64,000 nucleotides of DNA. Origin: CAVTHW01 sp963734625 (GTDB lineage: Bacteria > Acidobacteriota > Terriglobia > Bryobacterales > Bryobacteraceae). Each line of letters starts with the position of its first letter. The first letter of the stretch is position 1. The stretch is taken from NCBI GenBank assembly GCA_963734625.1, contig CAVTHW010000016.1, forward strand, positions 1-64,000. Direction: 5' to 3'. Below are positions 35,506-45,248 of this stretch, piece by piece. The notes beneath the pieces are model-generated. The model had not been told where the DNA came from. It worked only from the letters and a program-made list of their open reading frames with translations, and did not search any database. The position numbers and the translations under genes were made by a program.

Positions 35506-38398
35506 ATGCTGCGCCTGCTTAACAATATCCGTTTCCGCCATCCCGCTCGCGCCGCCGCGAGCATCGAGCGCCTCAGCCAGGCCGTCCCCGCCGAAATCCA
35601 GAACGGCATCCGGAGCCTGCTGGCGGCGTCCCCCGACCCGGACGAGGCCGTACACATGCTCGGCCGCCTACAGGAGCAGCAACCGGAGGCGTTCGATCGC
35701 CTCACGGCTTCCGTGGCGGGACTGCCTTTCCTGATTTCGGTTTTTTCTTACAGCCGGTTTCTGTCGGAGGCCGTCCTCAGGAAGCCGGAGTGGCTGGAAG
35801 AACTCGTCCGAAGCCCGGATATCGACCGCGTCCTGTCGCCCGAGGAATACGAGCAGCAGTTGGAGAAGCTGATCGAGAGCGATAAGTTCCTGGATCCCGA
35901 CGGCGCCGGAATCCCTTCGACAGCCATCCTGGCCCTGTTCCGCCGCCGCGAGCTCCTGCGCATTTTCCTGCGCGACGTGCAGGGCTACTGCACGCTTCCC
36001 GAGACGACCGAGGAGATCTCCAATCTCGCCGACGCGATCCTGGAAACCGCCTGCCGGCGCATTCGCGGCGATCTCATCGCCAGGTACGGCAAGCCGCGGC
36101 AGGAGTGCGGCTTCGCGGTCATCGCCCTGGGCAAGCTGGGCGGCAAGGAGTTGAACTACAGCTCCGACATCGACCTCATGTTCCTCTACGGCGGCGCGGG
36201 GGAGACCGACGGAGCGGCCCCGATCGACAACCAGGAGTTCTTCCAGAAGCTGGCGAGCAAGTGCCTCGACGTGCTGTCGGCCTACAGCGTCGAGGGAAGC
36301 TGCTACCGCGTGGATTTGCGGCTCAGGCCGGAAGGCCGCTTGGGAGACATCTGCATTTCGCTCGATGCCGCCCGGCAGTATTACGAGAGCCGCGCGCGGG
36401 ATTGGGAGCTGCAGATGCTGATCAAGGCTCGCGTGGCGGCGGGCGACCGGGCTTTGGGCCAGGCCTTCCTCGAGTCCGTCGAGCCGCGCATTTATTCGAG
36501 CACGCTGGATTTCTCCGCCGTCGAGGCGATGTCCGTCACCAGGGAGAGAATCAGCGAGAAGCTGGCCGCCAAGTCCGCGAGGCAGGCGGGCTTCGACATC
36601 AAACTGGCGCCCGGCGGCATCCGGGACATCGAGTTCCTCGTGCAATGTCTTCAGCGGCTGCACGGCGGCCGCGAGCCCTGGGTGCGGCATGGCGGTTCGA
36701 TGCTCGCCTTGTTCCGCCTGCGTGACAAGGGGCTGCTCTCGGAGACCGAGTACTCGCGCCTGGCGTCGGCTTACCAGTTCCTCCGCAACCTGGAGCACCG
36801 CTTGCAATTCGCCGACGACCGGCAGACGCACCTGCTGCCCTCGGACCCATGCGAGCTGGAATTGCTGGCGCGCAAAATGCCGTCCGGAGAAATCGGCGGG
36901 GCGGCCTCGGCCGAGATGCTGCTGCGTGACTTAAACCGGCGCCTGGAAGAAGTGCAGGAAATCTATGCCCGGGTCGTTCACGCCCAGCAGCCCATGTACT
37001 ACAGCGCCGCGCCACTCGCCGGCGGGGAAGCTCCCGCCGTCGAGATGCCGTATTCCGTGAGTGAGAATGCGGCCACCAACCTGATTCGCTCCCTGGACGT
37101 CCGGGCGCCGAAGCTGGCCGAAACGCTGTCCCTGCAGGGGCCCGGACGGGGCCAGCGCCACTTTGAGCACTTCCTGGAACTGATCCAGGCGCGGCCGGAG
37201 TGGCTCGCCTGGTTGGACTCCGAGCCGGGCCTGGCGACGAGAACCATCGACGTGTTCAACCATAGCCCGCATTTCGCCGAGCAGATGATCCGCGATCCCG
37301 AGCTGCTCGCGGAATTGCGCGCATTGGAAACGCCCCGGGAAGAGACGCTGCCCGCAGGACGCCGGCGCCGATGAGCTGCGGCGTTTCTTCCAGCGCGAGA
37401 TGTTCCGCATCCAGTCCGAGAGCATCTGCCTGGGCGCGCCGATCTTCACGACTCTGGAGCGGACTTCGGACCTGGCCGACGTGGTCATCCGCGCCGCCTA
37501 TCGCCTGGCCGTCGAAGAGGTGAGCGCCTCCCGTCCGCCAAGTCAGGCGGGTTATGTTCCGGCTAACCAGATGATGACCGTCGCGCTGGGGCGGCTGGGC
37601 ATGCGGGAGTTCGACCTGGCTTCCGACGCCGACCTGTTGTTTGTGCTGCCGGACGAGGATGGCGCGGAGCTTCCTTTCTGGACCCGCGTGGCGGAGCGCG
37701 CCATTGAGTTGATTACGGCCTACACCGGTCACGGAGTCATGTTCGCCGTGGACATCCGCCTGCGTCCCAATGGCCGGGAGGGCGCGCTGGTGCAACTGGA
37801 GGCGGGCTACCGGGATTACTTCTCCAAGACCGCCCAGGCTTGGGAAGGTATCACCTACATGAAGTCCCGCGCCGTGGCCGGCGACACCGAAAGGGCCACG
37901 CGGTTTCTGCAAGGATTGCAGGATTTGGACTGGCGGCGATACGGCCAGAGCGGGCGCTCCAAGCAGGCTCTGCAGCACATGCGCATGAGGCTGGAAAAGG
38001 AGCAGGGCCCCGGCAATCCCCTCAAGGCCGGCCGCGGAGGCTACTACGACATCGACTTCGCGCTTATGTATCTGCGCCTGAAGAGCGCGGGCATCTTCTT
38101 TAAGGTGCTGAACACTCCGGAGCGTATTGACGTCATCGAGAAGATGGGGCACCTGGAGCCCTCCGACGCCGAGTTCCTGCGCGGGGCCGCCACGTTCTAC
38201 CGCGCCGTCGACCACGGGCTGCGCGTCAGCACGGGCCACACCGAAGGGGACCTTCCCCTGGCGCCGGCGCAACTGGAGAACCTCACCGATCTGGTCTCCC
38301 GCTGGACGCCGGATTACCTGCACGACCAGCCGCTCGACGTGGAGCTTTCCCAGATCCAGGGCCTGACCCGGGAATTCTTCAACCGGCTCTTCGGGTAG
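35506..38398 (+). CDS. glnE: Glutamine synthetase adenylyltransferase/deadenylase, with a one-base frame break
   Basis: Adds and removes AMP on glutamine synthetase. It begins at ATG 35506 (MLRLLNNIRF); a TATAAT lies 28 bases upstream. The first piece has GKLGGKELNYSSDIDLMFLY (deadenylase centre, about 208) and ends out of frame near 37374. The second has GRLGMREFDLASDADLLFVL (adenylyltransferase centre, about 695) and runs to 38398. Dropping one C of CCC at 37351-37353 joins them as TLPQDAGADELRRFF and gives 963 aa, the normal size. A sequencing error is likelier than a pseudogene because both halves are well conserved. Confidence 0.88.
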
Positions 38399-38416
38399 CG
38401 CAAGCTTCAGCTTGCG
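38399..38416. terminator. Perfect hairpin between convergent genes
   Basis: CGCAAGCT-TC-AGCTTGCG directly follows the glnE stop: an 8-base perfect stem with a 2-base loop and no T-run. It separates glnE from the convergent GyrI-like gene and may slow transcription from both sides, or be a small palindromic repeat. Confidence 0.45.
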
Positions 38417-39028
38417 ATCTTCACCGGCTACTCGCAGCAGCGTCTTCAGCTTCTCGGGCTTGGTGCGCCGCGGGTCGGAGAAGTAGATCTCGTGGTGCTT
38501 GCCGGTCGCCGCACAGCCGTTCTCCGCGGCGAACTGGTGCATCTTATCAACCGTGATCCCTTCTTCCGAATACGGCCCGATGTGCATCATCTGGACCGCC
38601 TTGCCTTCGCGCCAACTCCCCAAGCGGACATCGTCCGCCCGGGCGAGCCCCTTCTTCTCTTTGACCGTCTTTATGGTCTGGCGGAGCGTCGCCGCGGTTA
38701 CGAAATCCGGGACCACCATGATCAGCGTCCACCGCCAGGCGGTCTTGTTCTTCTCATCGAAGGGACTGCCGTCCCCGGTCCACCACAGGCCCTCCGGTGG
38801 CATCACGGTCCAATCGAGTTTCTCGGGACCCAGCTTGAGCGCGAACTTCAGCGTATAGGCGACGCTATACATCGCCTCCATCGCTGGCGGGAGTCCGGGG
38901 ATGCCGTTGGGATCGCCCGAGCCGTCGATCATCAAGTACTTGAGCTTGGGGACGTCAACTAAAGCCGGCTTCCTCGCGGAAGCGGTGTAGAACTGCTTCA
39001 ACTCTTTTTTGAGGTCGGTTTTAGGCAT
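38417..39028 (-). CDS. GyrI-like small-molecule-binding protein; 3' end uncertain
   Basis: Residues 1-199 (to KTLLR, base 38432) are a full GyrI-like domain: KLKYLMIDGSGDPNG, VAYTLKFALK, WTLIMVVPDFVTA, MHIGPYSEEGITVDKMHQF, HHEIYFSDPRR. Such proteins bind small ligands. The frame does not stop there; it runs on to 37256 antisense to glnE, for almost 400 residues without family likeness. Both other frames stop within seven codons of KTLLR. A lost stop or a one-base error is therefore likely, and I end the gene at the hairpin. Confidence 0.75.
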
Positions 39029-39078
39029 ATGCGCACCGTGGTTTCGTCGTGATTATACCTCTATGATGGAAAGTGGCG

Positions 39079-39687
39079 ATGTCTAGGTGGATCAGTATCC
39101 TGTTGCTGGTGGCCGTGTGCGCCTCGGCCCAGATCATCCGGTTCTATTCCGGAGGGCTGACCTACCAGACTCTGACCAAGGACGGCGTGACCGTCATGTT
39201 CGCCCAACTGCCGACCTACGTGAACCAGTACTCCATCGTCCAGGCCGCGGTCTCCAACGGATCCGGCGCTCCCCGCGCCCTCCGTCCGGAGGACTTCGTG
39301 TTCCGCCTCCAGAATGGCCGCGAGTTGCGCGCCAGTTCGCCCGAGACGGTTGTCGATACCATGCTTGAGAAGGCCGGACGCAACGACGTGACGCAATTGG
39401 TCGCCGCCTATGAGAGGGGACTCTACGGGCTGGAACGCTTCAAGTCCACCAGCGGCTACGACCAGAGACGCCAGGCTGCCGAGGCCGCGCTGATTTCAAG
39501 CAAGCTGAAAGCCGCGGCTGCCGCTTCCGCCATCGCTTTCGTGGCAGTTAAACTGCGCCCCGGCGAGTCGACCGACGGCGCCGTGTTTTTCCAGGCTCCA
39601 GCCAAGACCCTGGGTTCGGCCAGGCTCAGTGTCACGGTCGGCGGGCAGGTTTACGAGTTTGAGCCTGAGCCCGCCCCGGTTCGCTAA
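39079..39687 (+). CDS. Hypothetical secreted protein
   Basis: 202 aa from ATG 39079 with a signal peptide (MSRWISILLLVAVCASAQ). The mature part is predicted to be strand-rich at both ends (TVMFAQLPTYVNQYSIVQAA; SARLSVTVGGQVYEFEPE) around a helical Ala-rich middle (QAAEAALISSKLKAAAAASA). I do not recognise the family. It converges with the YgfZ gene, whose stop overlaps it by 4 bases. Confidence 0.7.
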   Translation: MSRWISILLLVAVCASAQIIRFYSGGLTYQTLTKDGVTVMFAQLPTYVNQYSIVQAAVSNGSGAPRALRPEDFVFRLQNGRELRASSPETVVDTMLEKAGRNDVTQLVAAYERGLYGLERFKSTSGYDQRRQAAEAALISSKLKAAAAASAIAFVAVKLRPGESTDGAVFFQAPAKTLGSARLSVTVGGQVYEFEPEPAPVR

Positions 39688-40622
39688 GTCGCCGGCGGCA
39701 GGACCTCCGCCTGGACTCCACCAACCAGCAGCCGGCTGCCGGCCCGTTCGTGCCCGCCGCGGACATATCCGAACGCCAGCGAGCGGCCTTCAGCGGGCGA
39801 AAACGCCGAGGAAGTGACCGCGCCGATGTCGCTATCCCCGTCTAAGATCCGCGCCCCACTGAGCGGGGGCTCCGCGCTATCCAGCGCTAGGCGCACCAGC
39901 AGGCGGTTCACGTGGCCGCGGGTGCGAATGCGCTCCACGATTTCCTGGCCGAGGTAGCAGCCCTTGTTGAAATGCAGGGCGCGTTGCACCTGCGTCCCCT
40001 GGGGAAGGCAGTCCGATGTAATGTCCTCCCCGTAGCGCGGCCTGCCCCGTTCAAGGCGAACGGCATGCGCATCTTCAAAAGCGGCGGCCACGGCGCCGGC
40101 GGACTCCAGCTCCCGGATCAGATCCTCCCGTTGTTCGGCGGGCAGGAACACGAAGAAGCCGCCCGCTCCGGTGGAATCCACGCGGGCCACCAGCCGGGCG
40201 CCCCATTCCGCGATCGCGGAGGGCGTTTCCGGGACCGGCGCCCCCAGCGCACTCAGAACACTGGCCGACTTCGGTCCCTCGACCGCCAAGGTGGCGAGCG
40301 TCGAAGTCAGGTCTTCCAGCCCGACGTCATCGGCGATGATGTGCCGCTCCAGGTGCTCGTAAACCGTCCGCACGGTCTCGGGTTCGGTATCGAGCAGAAA
40401 GCGGTCCGTCAGGCGGAACAGGTTGACGTCGGCCAGAATATGACCTTGGCGATCCAGAAAGAACGCGTAGCAGCCGCCACCGGGCGTCAGTTGCTCGACG
40501 TGGTTGCTAACCATGGCGTGCAGCAGCCGCGCCCGGTCTTCGCCCCGTGCAGCAATCTTGCCCCGGCCCGCGAGGTCGAGCCAGGCGGCGCCGGCATGCA
40601 GTGCTTGATAGCCGGAAGTCAT
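39684..40622 (-). CDS. ygfZ: YgfZ-like folate-binding protein (GcvT-related)
   Basis: 312 aa from ATG 40622 (MTSGYQALHAGAAW). It has the GcvT-type fold and the YgfZ signature KGCYLGQEIVERIRTRGHVN (about 230), including the conserved Cys. YgfZ helps assemble or repair iron-sulfur clusters, for example for the tRNA thiomethylase MiaB, using tetrahydrofolate. The stop overlaps the end of the secreted-protein gene by 4 bases. Confidence 0.9.
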   Translation of the reverse strand: MTSGYQALHAGAAWLDLAGRGKIAARGEDRARLLHAMVSNHVEQLTPGGGCYAFFLDRQGHILADVNLFRLTDRFLLDTEPETVRTVYEHLERHIIADDVGLEDLTSTLATLAVEGPKSASVLSALGAPVPETPSAIAEWGARLVARVDSTGAGGFFVFLPAEQREDLIRELESAGAVAAAFEDAHAVRLERGRPRYGEDITSDCLPQGTQVQRALHFNKGCYLGQEIVERIRTRGHVNRLLVRLALDSAEPPLSGARILDGDSDIGAVTSSAFSPAEGRSLAFGYVRGGHERAGSRLLVGGVQAEVLPPAT

Positions 40623-40685
40623 AAGGGGAGCAAGACAATCGTACAAGCACCCGGCCGGTCCAATCAACTGGGGTAATATGAGAGC

Positions 40686-41444
40686 GTGAGGGCGCCGCTG
40701 ATTCTGCTCCTGGCCTGCCTGTCGCTTCTAGCAGCCAATCTCAGGCTTTACCTGAAGGACGGCGGCTATCAACTCGTCCGCGAGTATCAAGTGCAGGACG
40801 ACAGGGTGCGGTACTACAGCGTGGAGCGCAGCGAATGGGAGGAGATCCCGCTGGATTTGGTCGATCTGAAACGCTCCGAGGCCGACGCCACTGAGCGCGC
40901 CAAGGCTATCGAGAAGGAAGCGAAAGTCTTTGACCAGGCCGACCAGGAGGAGCGCCGGCAGCGGGAGGAGGTCGCGGGAATTCCGCAGAACCCCGGCGTG
41001 TACCTGATCGACGGCTCAGCCCTGATCCCGATCAAACAGGCTGAACCCAAGGCCGTCACCAACCAGACCCGCCGCATTCTGAAGATCCTCTCGCCGCTAC
41101 CCTTGGTTCCGGGCCAAACCACCGTGGAGCTTGACGGCGCGCGCTCCGCCAGCGTCGCCAAATCGCCGCAACCCGAGTTCTATTTCAGGATGGAACTGCC
41201 CGAGCGGTTCGGCATTTTCCGCCTGACGCCCAAGAAGGACTCGCGAATCGTTCAGACTTGGAATATCGTCCCCAAGACGAACGAGATCCTGGAGGACCAG
41301 ACAGAGGTGCCCGTCTTCAGCCGGCAGATGGGCCCCAACCTCTACAAGATCTGGCCCACGGAGCCGCTGAAGCCCGGCGAGTATGCCGTCGTCGAGTTCA
41401 CCGCCGGCCAGCAAAACATCCAGGTCTGGGACTTCGCCTACTAA
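40686..41444 (+). CDS. Hypothetical secreted protein
   Basis: 252 aa starting at a GTG (MRAPLILLLACLSLLAANLR) with a signal peptide. The mature part begins RLYLKDGGYQLVREYQVQDD, a motif seen in many acidobacterial envelope proteins. A charged coiled-coil-like stretch follows (ERAKAIEKEAKVFDQADQEE), then a beta-rich C-terminal domain ending in EYAVVEFTAG. Function unknown. Confidence 0.7.
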   Translation: MRAPLILLLACLSLLAANLRLYLKDGGYQLVREYQVQDDRVRYYSVERSEWEEIPLDLVDLKRSEADATERAKAIEKEAKVFDQADQEERRQREEVAGIPQNPGVYLIDGSALIPIKQAEPKAVTNQTRRILKILSPLPLVPGQTTVELDGARSASVAKSPQPEFYFRMELPERFGIFRLTPKKDSRIVQTWNIVPKTNEILEDQTEVPVFSRQMGPNLYKIWPTEPLKPGEYAVVEFTAGQQNIQVWDFAY

Positions 41445-41515
41445 AAAGGGGACAGACGCATTTTCCCCGAAAGCTTTCGGCGCGGAAGAGATGGAAAATG
41501 CGTCTGTCCCCTTTT
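41444..41515. repeat. Long perfect inverted repeat (REP-like, possible two-way terminator)
   Basis: Two 23-base arms (41444-41466 and 41493-41515) are exact complements, around AAAAGGGGACAGACGCA, with a 26-base loop. It starts inside the stop codon of the upstream gene and ends 3 bases before the stop of the convergent one. Because the arms begin with A-runs and end with T-runs, it would work as a terminator in both directions. Similar GGGACAGA elements occur as dispersed repeats in related genomes. Confidence 0.75.
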
Positions 41516-41517
41516 GG

Positions 41518-42477
41518 TTACTTCCCCGCTAGGTAACGGTTCCACAGGCCGGCGATATCGGCGCTCTTCACATCGCCCGGGTGGATGATCACTCGATACC
41601 GGAAGCGCAGGTTCTTCCCGGCATCCAGCGTCACCGCGCCGTTTTGCGTCTTGTCGCCGGTGAAAACCGAAAGACCGAATGGATTGTCGGCGAGTAGTCC
41701 GTAAGCGCGAACGTGAAAGCGTCCCGGGGGGCGCGGGTTCGCAGGATTATTCAGGACCGCGACGCCGACCTTCTCGCCGTTGATCTCGCCCGAATAATCG
41801 CACCAGTTCGACGGCTTGCCCCAGGCCTGCTTCTCCGTGACCATGCCATCCGCGTTCGAGATGTGGCCGGTCCCCTTGTCCTCCTGAAGCACAGGCCGGA
41901 TCCGTATCGCCAAAGCGCCGTCCTTCCCGTCGCCGAAGATCACCTTCTGCGCCGCCGTTAGAGTGACGTCAATATCGATAGTGCGCAGCGCCGGATCGGC
42001 ATAGAACGTCATCACTCGGGTTTCGGTGAGCTGCAGCTCGCCTTTGAGGTTCGTCCAGTCGAACGTGGCCGAAATCGTCCCGCGGTCCTTGCCGCTGGTT
42101 ACCCCATCCAGCTTCTTCAGCGTGACCTTGCCGCGGTTGGGGACCGTGTAGGAGGCCTCGTTGTTCCAGAAGTCCAACCCGTTCACCTGATCGTGGGCGA
42201 ACCAGAGCCCGCGTTGGTGCTGGTGGTCCTTTACCTCCTTCTCCTCCTCGGCCACTTTCTCCATGGGCCACATGCGGGTAATGTACGTCCCCGAAGCGGC
42301 TCGCAGGGGGTGCAGGTAAGGTTTGGTGACTTCCGGTCCGGCCACATAGAAGTCAGTGAACGGTTTCCCGTTAATCTCGACCTGGATCTTCTCAGGTCCG
42401 GGCGTGATTCTCACTTGGCAGATGGCCGCGGTGGCCGACACCAGTGCCAGGGTTATCAAGCATCTTATTAGTCTCAT
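41518..42477 (-). CDS. Secreted DUF6807 (PmoA-like) protein
   Basis: 319 aa with a signal peptide (MRLIRCLITLALVSATAAIC). The mature part matches the DUF6807 family, named PmoA in databases although unrelated to a proven monooxygenase: the entry FYVAGPEVTKPYLHPLRAASG, then HQHQRGLWFAHDQVNGLDFW (His-rich, possibly metal-binding), and HVRAYGLLADNPFG. Such proteins are found in polysaccharide-utilisation neighbourhoods and adopt a galactose-mutarotase-like fold. The function here is unproven. Confidence 0.8.
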   Translation of the reverse strand: MRLIRCLITLALVSATAAICQVRITPGPEKIQVEINGKPFTDFYVAGPEVTKPYLHPLRAASGTYITRMWPMEKVAEEEKEVKDHQHQRGLWFAHDQVNGLDFWNNEASYTVPNRGKVTLKKLDGVTSGKDRGTISATFDWTNLKGELQLTETRVMTFYADPALRTIDIDVTLTAAQKVIFGDGKDGALAIRIRPVLQEDKGTGHISNADGMVTEKQAWGKPSNWCDYSGEINGEKVGVAVLNNPANPRPPGRFHVRAYGLLADNPFGLSVFTGDKTQNGAVTLDAGKNLRFRYRVIIHPGDVKSADIAGLWNRYLAGK

Positions 42478-42552
42478 TGCCGCTCAGCCTCCATAAACGC
42501 GATATCCAGCGCTGAAACACTCCTCAGTTTAGCTGAACAAGGCGGGCGGCGG

Positions 42553-42708
42553 TCATTGGGGTACATCCGCAGGTGCGACATTCTCCGGCGCAAGCTCCTG
42601 AAGGTCCAGCGCCGCCGGCCCGCGCTTGCCCGTTGGGATGCCGATTGTGGCGGCCAGTGCCAGGATCAAGATCGTTCCCGCCAACACCCTCAAAACTGCC
42701 TTCAGCAT
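42553..42708 (-). CDS. Small membrane peptide downstream of the beta-propeller regulator
   Basis: 51 aa, too short for most gene callers. It has a very good ribosome site (GGGAGAGG) 4 bases before ATG 42708 and one hydrophobic helix (AVLRVLAGTILILALAATIG), followed by a Pro/Glu-rich tail. The start lies 14 bases after the stop of the HTH/beta-propeller gene, so both are likely translated from one message. It may act as a helper of the regulator. No family known. Confidence 0.55.
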   Translation of the reverse strand: MLKAVLRVLAGTILILALAATIGIPTGKRGPAALDLQELAPENVAPADVPQ

Positions 42709-42722
42709 GGCCTCTCCCTCTC

Positions 42723-44753
42723 TCACCGGGCCCCTGCCATCCTGGGCAGGAAATTTTCCAGCACCCAGATCTCCGAGCCCGACTCCTGGACCCACATGGC
42801 CACCCGCTTCCCGTCGGGATTCACGCGGATTTCCCTCAGTCCTTTCACCGGGATGGCGAGCTTCCGCGCCTCGCCGCTGGATGCCGTGATGCGCCACACT
42901 CGGCCCTCCTGGATACGGCACAGCACGTAGCGCGAGTCCCGTGTCCAGGTGAGCCGGCAGCTATCGTCGGTGCTTTCCAGCCGTAAGACCTGACGCCGCT
43001 CTCCTCCCGCGACCGGAGTGAGGTTCAGAGCCCGGTTCTTGTCCATAGATGCCACCCATCGCCCGTCCGGAGACATGGGCGAGTCCACATTACTGCGTTC
43101 GAATTGCACTCTCCCTGTTTCTTCTCCTGAACCGAACTGTCGCCGGACGATGCCGTCCATGCTGAAGCACCACACCGCGTCGCTCGTCGTGGACCACTGA
43201 GGGAACGTGCATTCCTCCTTCCAGTTCTGGCTTCCCGGCAGGGGGCTGGCAGATCCGTCCGCCACATCCAACTGCAGCGTCTTCGCGCCGCCACCCGTTG
43301 GCAGCCCATAGACCAGCAGCGTCTTCCCGTCGGGCCGCCATTTCGGGGCGGTCCCAATGTTGCGGAAGTCCTGGCTCATCACCCGCTCGCGGCCGGTTTC
43401 CATATCTCGCACAACGACCCTCAGGGACCCGTCCCGCGCCAGGCTCGACGGCGGGCTCACTTGGTAGGCGAGGTAACGGCCGTCCGGTGACCAGTCGGGG
43501 CGTTGGTTTGGCCGCCCGTACCGCGAGACCACGGGCACGGGCTCCGAAAGGAGCCGCCCGGTCTCCAGATCCATCTCCGCCACCAGGAGATCGTTTGCCC
43601 CGCCCGGCAGAGAGTAGTGGAAACCACCATTCCGGCTGAATCCGAGCGGAGACATTTGGCCGGCATTGGCCTGGATTAACGCCGGCGCGCCCTGGGGGCG
43701 TCCCTGGGCAACGGACACGCTCCAAAGCCCAAGCGCTCCATTGCGGTCGCTTAAGAACAGCACCCGGCTGCCGTCGGGCGTCCACATCGGCCCGGTGTCA
43801 TGTCCGGGATGCCGGACCAGAGGAACTTCGCTGCTCCCGTCGCCGGCCAGCAGGAAGATGTCGCGCTCCGGCCCTTCCCCGGCTTGGGGGAGGTCATAGG
43901 CGATGTATCGCCCGTCCGGAGAAAGGCTCATCTTCCCCGGCCCGTTCCGGCCATTGGCCGAAGCCGGGAAGGACTTCACCACCCGAATCGCGCCGCTCTC
44001 CACCGCCACCATCGCGATCCTGCCCCCGCCAGTCACCAGCAATTGCTCGCCGTCCCCGGACCAGCCCGCGGTGCGCATCGTCTGGCCCTTCGAATTGCTG
44101 TAAAGAGTCCGTGGCTGGGAACCTGCCGCCGTTCCTATGACCCGCAACTCGCAGATATCCGTCTTGTCGGAACACCAGGAATAAGCGACGAGCTTTCCGT
44201 CGGGGGAGATCACCGGGCTCAGCACGTAGTAGTCGTCGCTCATGGTCCCGTCATGGGCCAGGCGCCGCTGCTTGCCCGTGGCCAGATCGAGGGCGATCAG
44301 GTCGCCCATACCGACTGAGAAGACCGCCAGCCGGCCGTCGGTGGAGGCGACGTTGGTATTACCTGCCCAGAGCTGCCGCGAGACCGCCTTCCCCGAGGCT
44401 GGTTCAGCCGCCTCCACCAGCGGGTACGGCAGGTGAATAACTCCCTTTCGCCACAGGGCCCAACCGGATCCCAGCAATGCCACCACCACCACCGCGGCAA
44501 TGGCCAGCCGTCTTACGACGGGCGGCGCTGGAGCGGCTTCCGGTTCCGGCTGCCGGGTCGCCAGCCAGGCGTCCAACTCGGCTGGAATTGCGTACACGCT
44601 GCTGCGCGTGCGGTGCTCGTGGCGGCGCACCGGCAGGCCCTCGTGCTTTTCCCACCGGCGCACGGTGCTGACATCTCGTTGCAGATAGGCGGCAATCTCC
44701 TTCCAAGACTCGAGTTTGGCGCCCACTTTGTCATTGCTGGATGTTTCCGTCAT
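42723..44753 (-). CDS. Membrane one-component regulator: HTH, one helix, PD40 beta-propeller
   Basis: 676 aa. Residues 14-65 are a MerR/excisionase-like helix-turn-helix (SWKEIAAYLQRDVSTVRRWE...VYAIPAELDAWL). A membrane helix follows at about 85-103 (AIAAVVVVALLGSGWALW), then a TolB-like propeller to the end with repeated SPDGRxxAY and WTPDGSRVLF blades. This is the ToxR/CadC plan: DNA binding inside, sensing outside. The genes it controls cannot be told. It is followed by a 51-aa membrane peptide. Residues and frame are intact. Confidence 0.82.
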   Translation of the reverse strand: MTETSSNDKVGAKLESWKEIAAYLQRDVSTVRRWEKHEGLPVRRHEHRTRSSVYAIPAELDAWLATRQPEPEAAPAPPVVRRLAIAAVVVVALLGSGWALWRKGVIHLPYPLVEAAEPASGKAVSRQLWAGNTNVASTDGRLAVFSVGMGDLIALDLATGKQRRLAHDGTMSDDYYVLSPVISPDGKLVAYSWCSDKTDICELRVIGTAAGSQPRTLYSNSKGQTMRTAGWSGDGEQLLVTGGGRIAMVAVESGAIRVVKSFPASANGRNGPGKMSLSPDGRYIAYDLPQAGEGPERDIFLLAGDGSSEVPLVRHPGHDTGPMWTPDGSRVLFLSDRNGALGLWSVSVAQGRPQGAPALIQANAGQMSPLGFSRNGGFHYSLPGGANDLLVAEMDLETGRLLSEPVPVVSRYGRPNQRPDWSPDGRYLAYQVSPPSSLARDGSLRVVVRDMETGRERVMSQDFRNIGTAPKWRPDGKTLLVYGLPTGGGAKTLQLDVADGSASPLPGSQNWKEECTFPQWSTTSDAVWCFSMDGIVRRQFGSGEETGRVQFERSNVDSPMSPDGRWVASMDKNRALNLTPVAGGERRQVLRLESTDDSCRLTWTRDSRYVLCRIQEGRVWRITASSGEARKLAIPVKGLREIRVNPDGKRVAMWVQESGSEIWVLENFLPRMAGAR

Positions 44754-44958
44754 GCCTCAACCTCCTCTGGCTGAACCCAGCCAGTAGTTTCTGACGGTCA
44801 TACTAGGCCAACTGGGCCCCGGCGGCAACAGGCATTAGCGCTCACTTCCGCCCTGATCGAAGCTCACTCCTGATGCGCGGTAATTGAGGCGCGCCCGGCC
44901 ACCCGCCGAGCGCGCCTCCGTCCCGTCCAAAGCGGCGGACTTTGCTTCTCCATTTGGG

Positions 44959-45216
44959 TCAGAACGTGAACTTCACAGCGAGTTGCATATGCCGCCGGTC
45001 GTAAGTCGAAGCCGTGCAGTCGTAGCAGGCGTTCACGGAACTGCCCGAACCGAGGTCCGCAGTGCTGCCCACTACGTACAGGTTCGCGTGGTTGAAGAGG
45101 TTGAACGTCTCCGCGCGGAGCTGCATCGACACCCGTTCCGTCAGCTTGGTGTCCTTGTACACACCCACATCCATGTTCCACCAGCCGGGGGCGCGGAAGG
45201 CATCCCGGCCCGACAT
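44959..45216 (-). pseudogene. C-terminal remnant of a TonB-dependent (Oar-like) receptor
   Basis: About 85 residues: FRAPGWWNMDVGVYKDTKLT, then SMQLRAETFNLFNHANL, ending QLAVKFTF-stop. This is the typical last piece of the big Oar-like receptors of Acidobacteriota, with the terminal aromatic residue needed for outer-membrane assembly. The other 900 or so residues are missing; the break is near 45217-45230, where the sequence turns into a remnant on the opposite strand. Confidence 0.75.
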
Positions 45217-45248
45217 GCCAGCCGGCCACGACGAGCCGGGCGCAAGGG

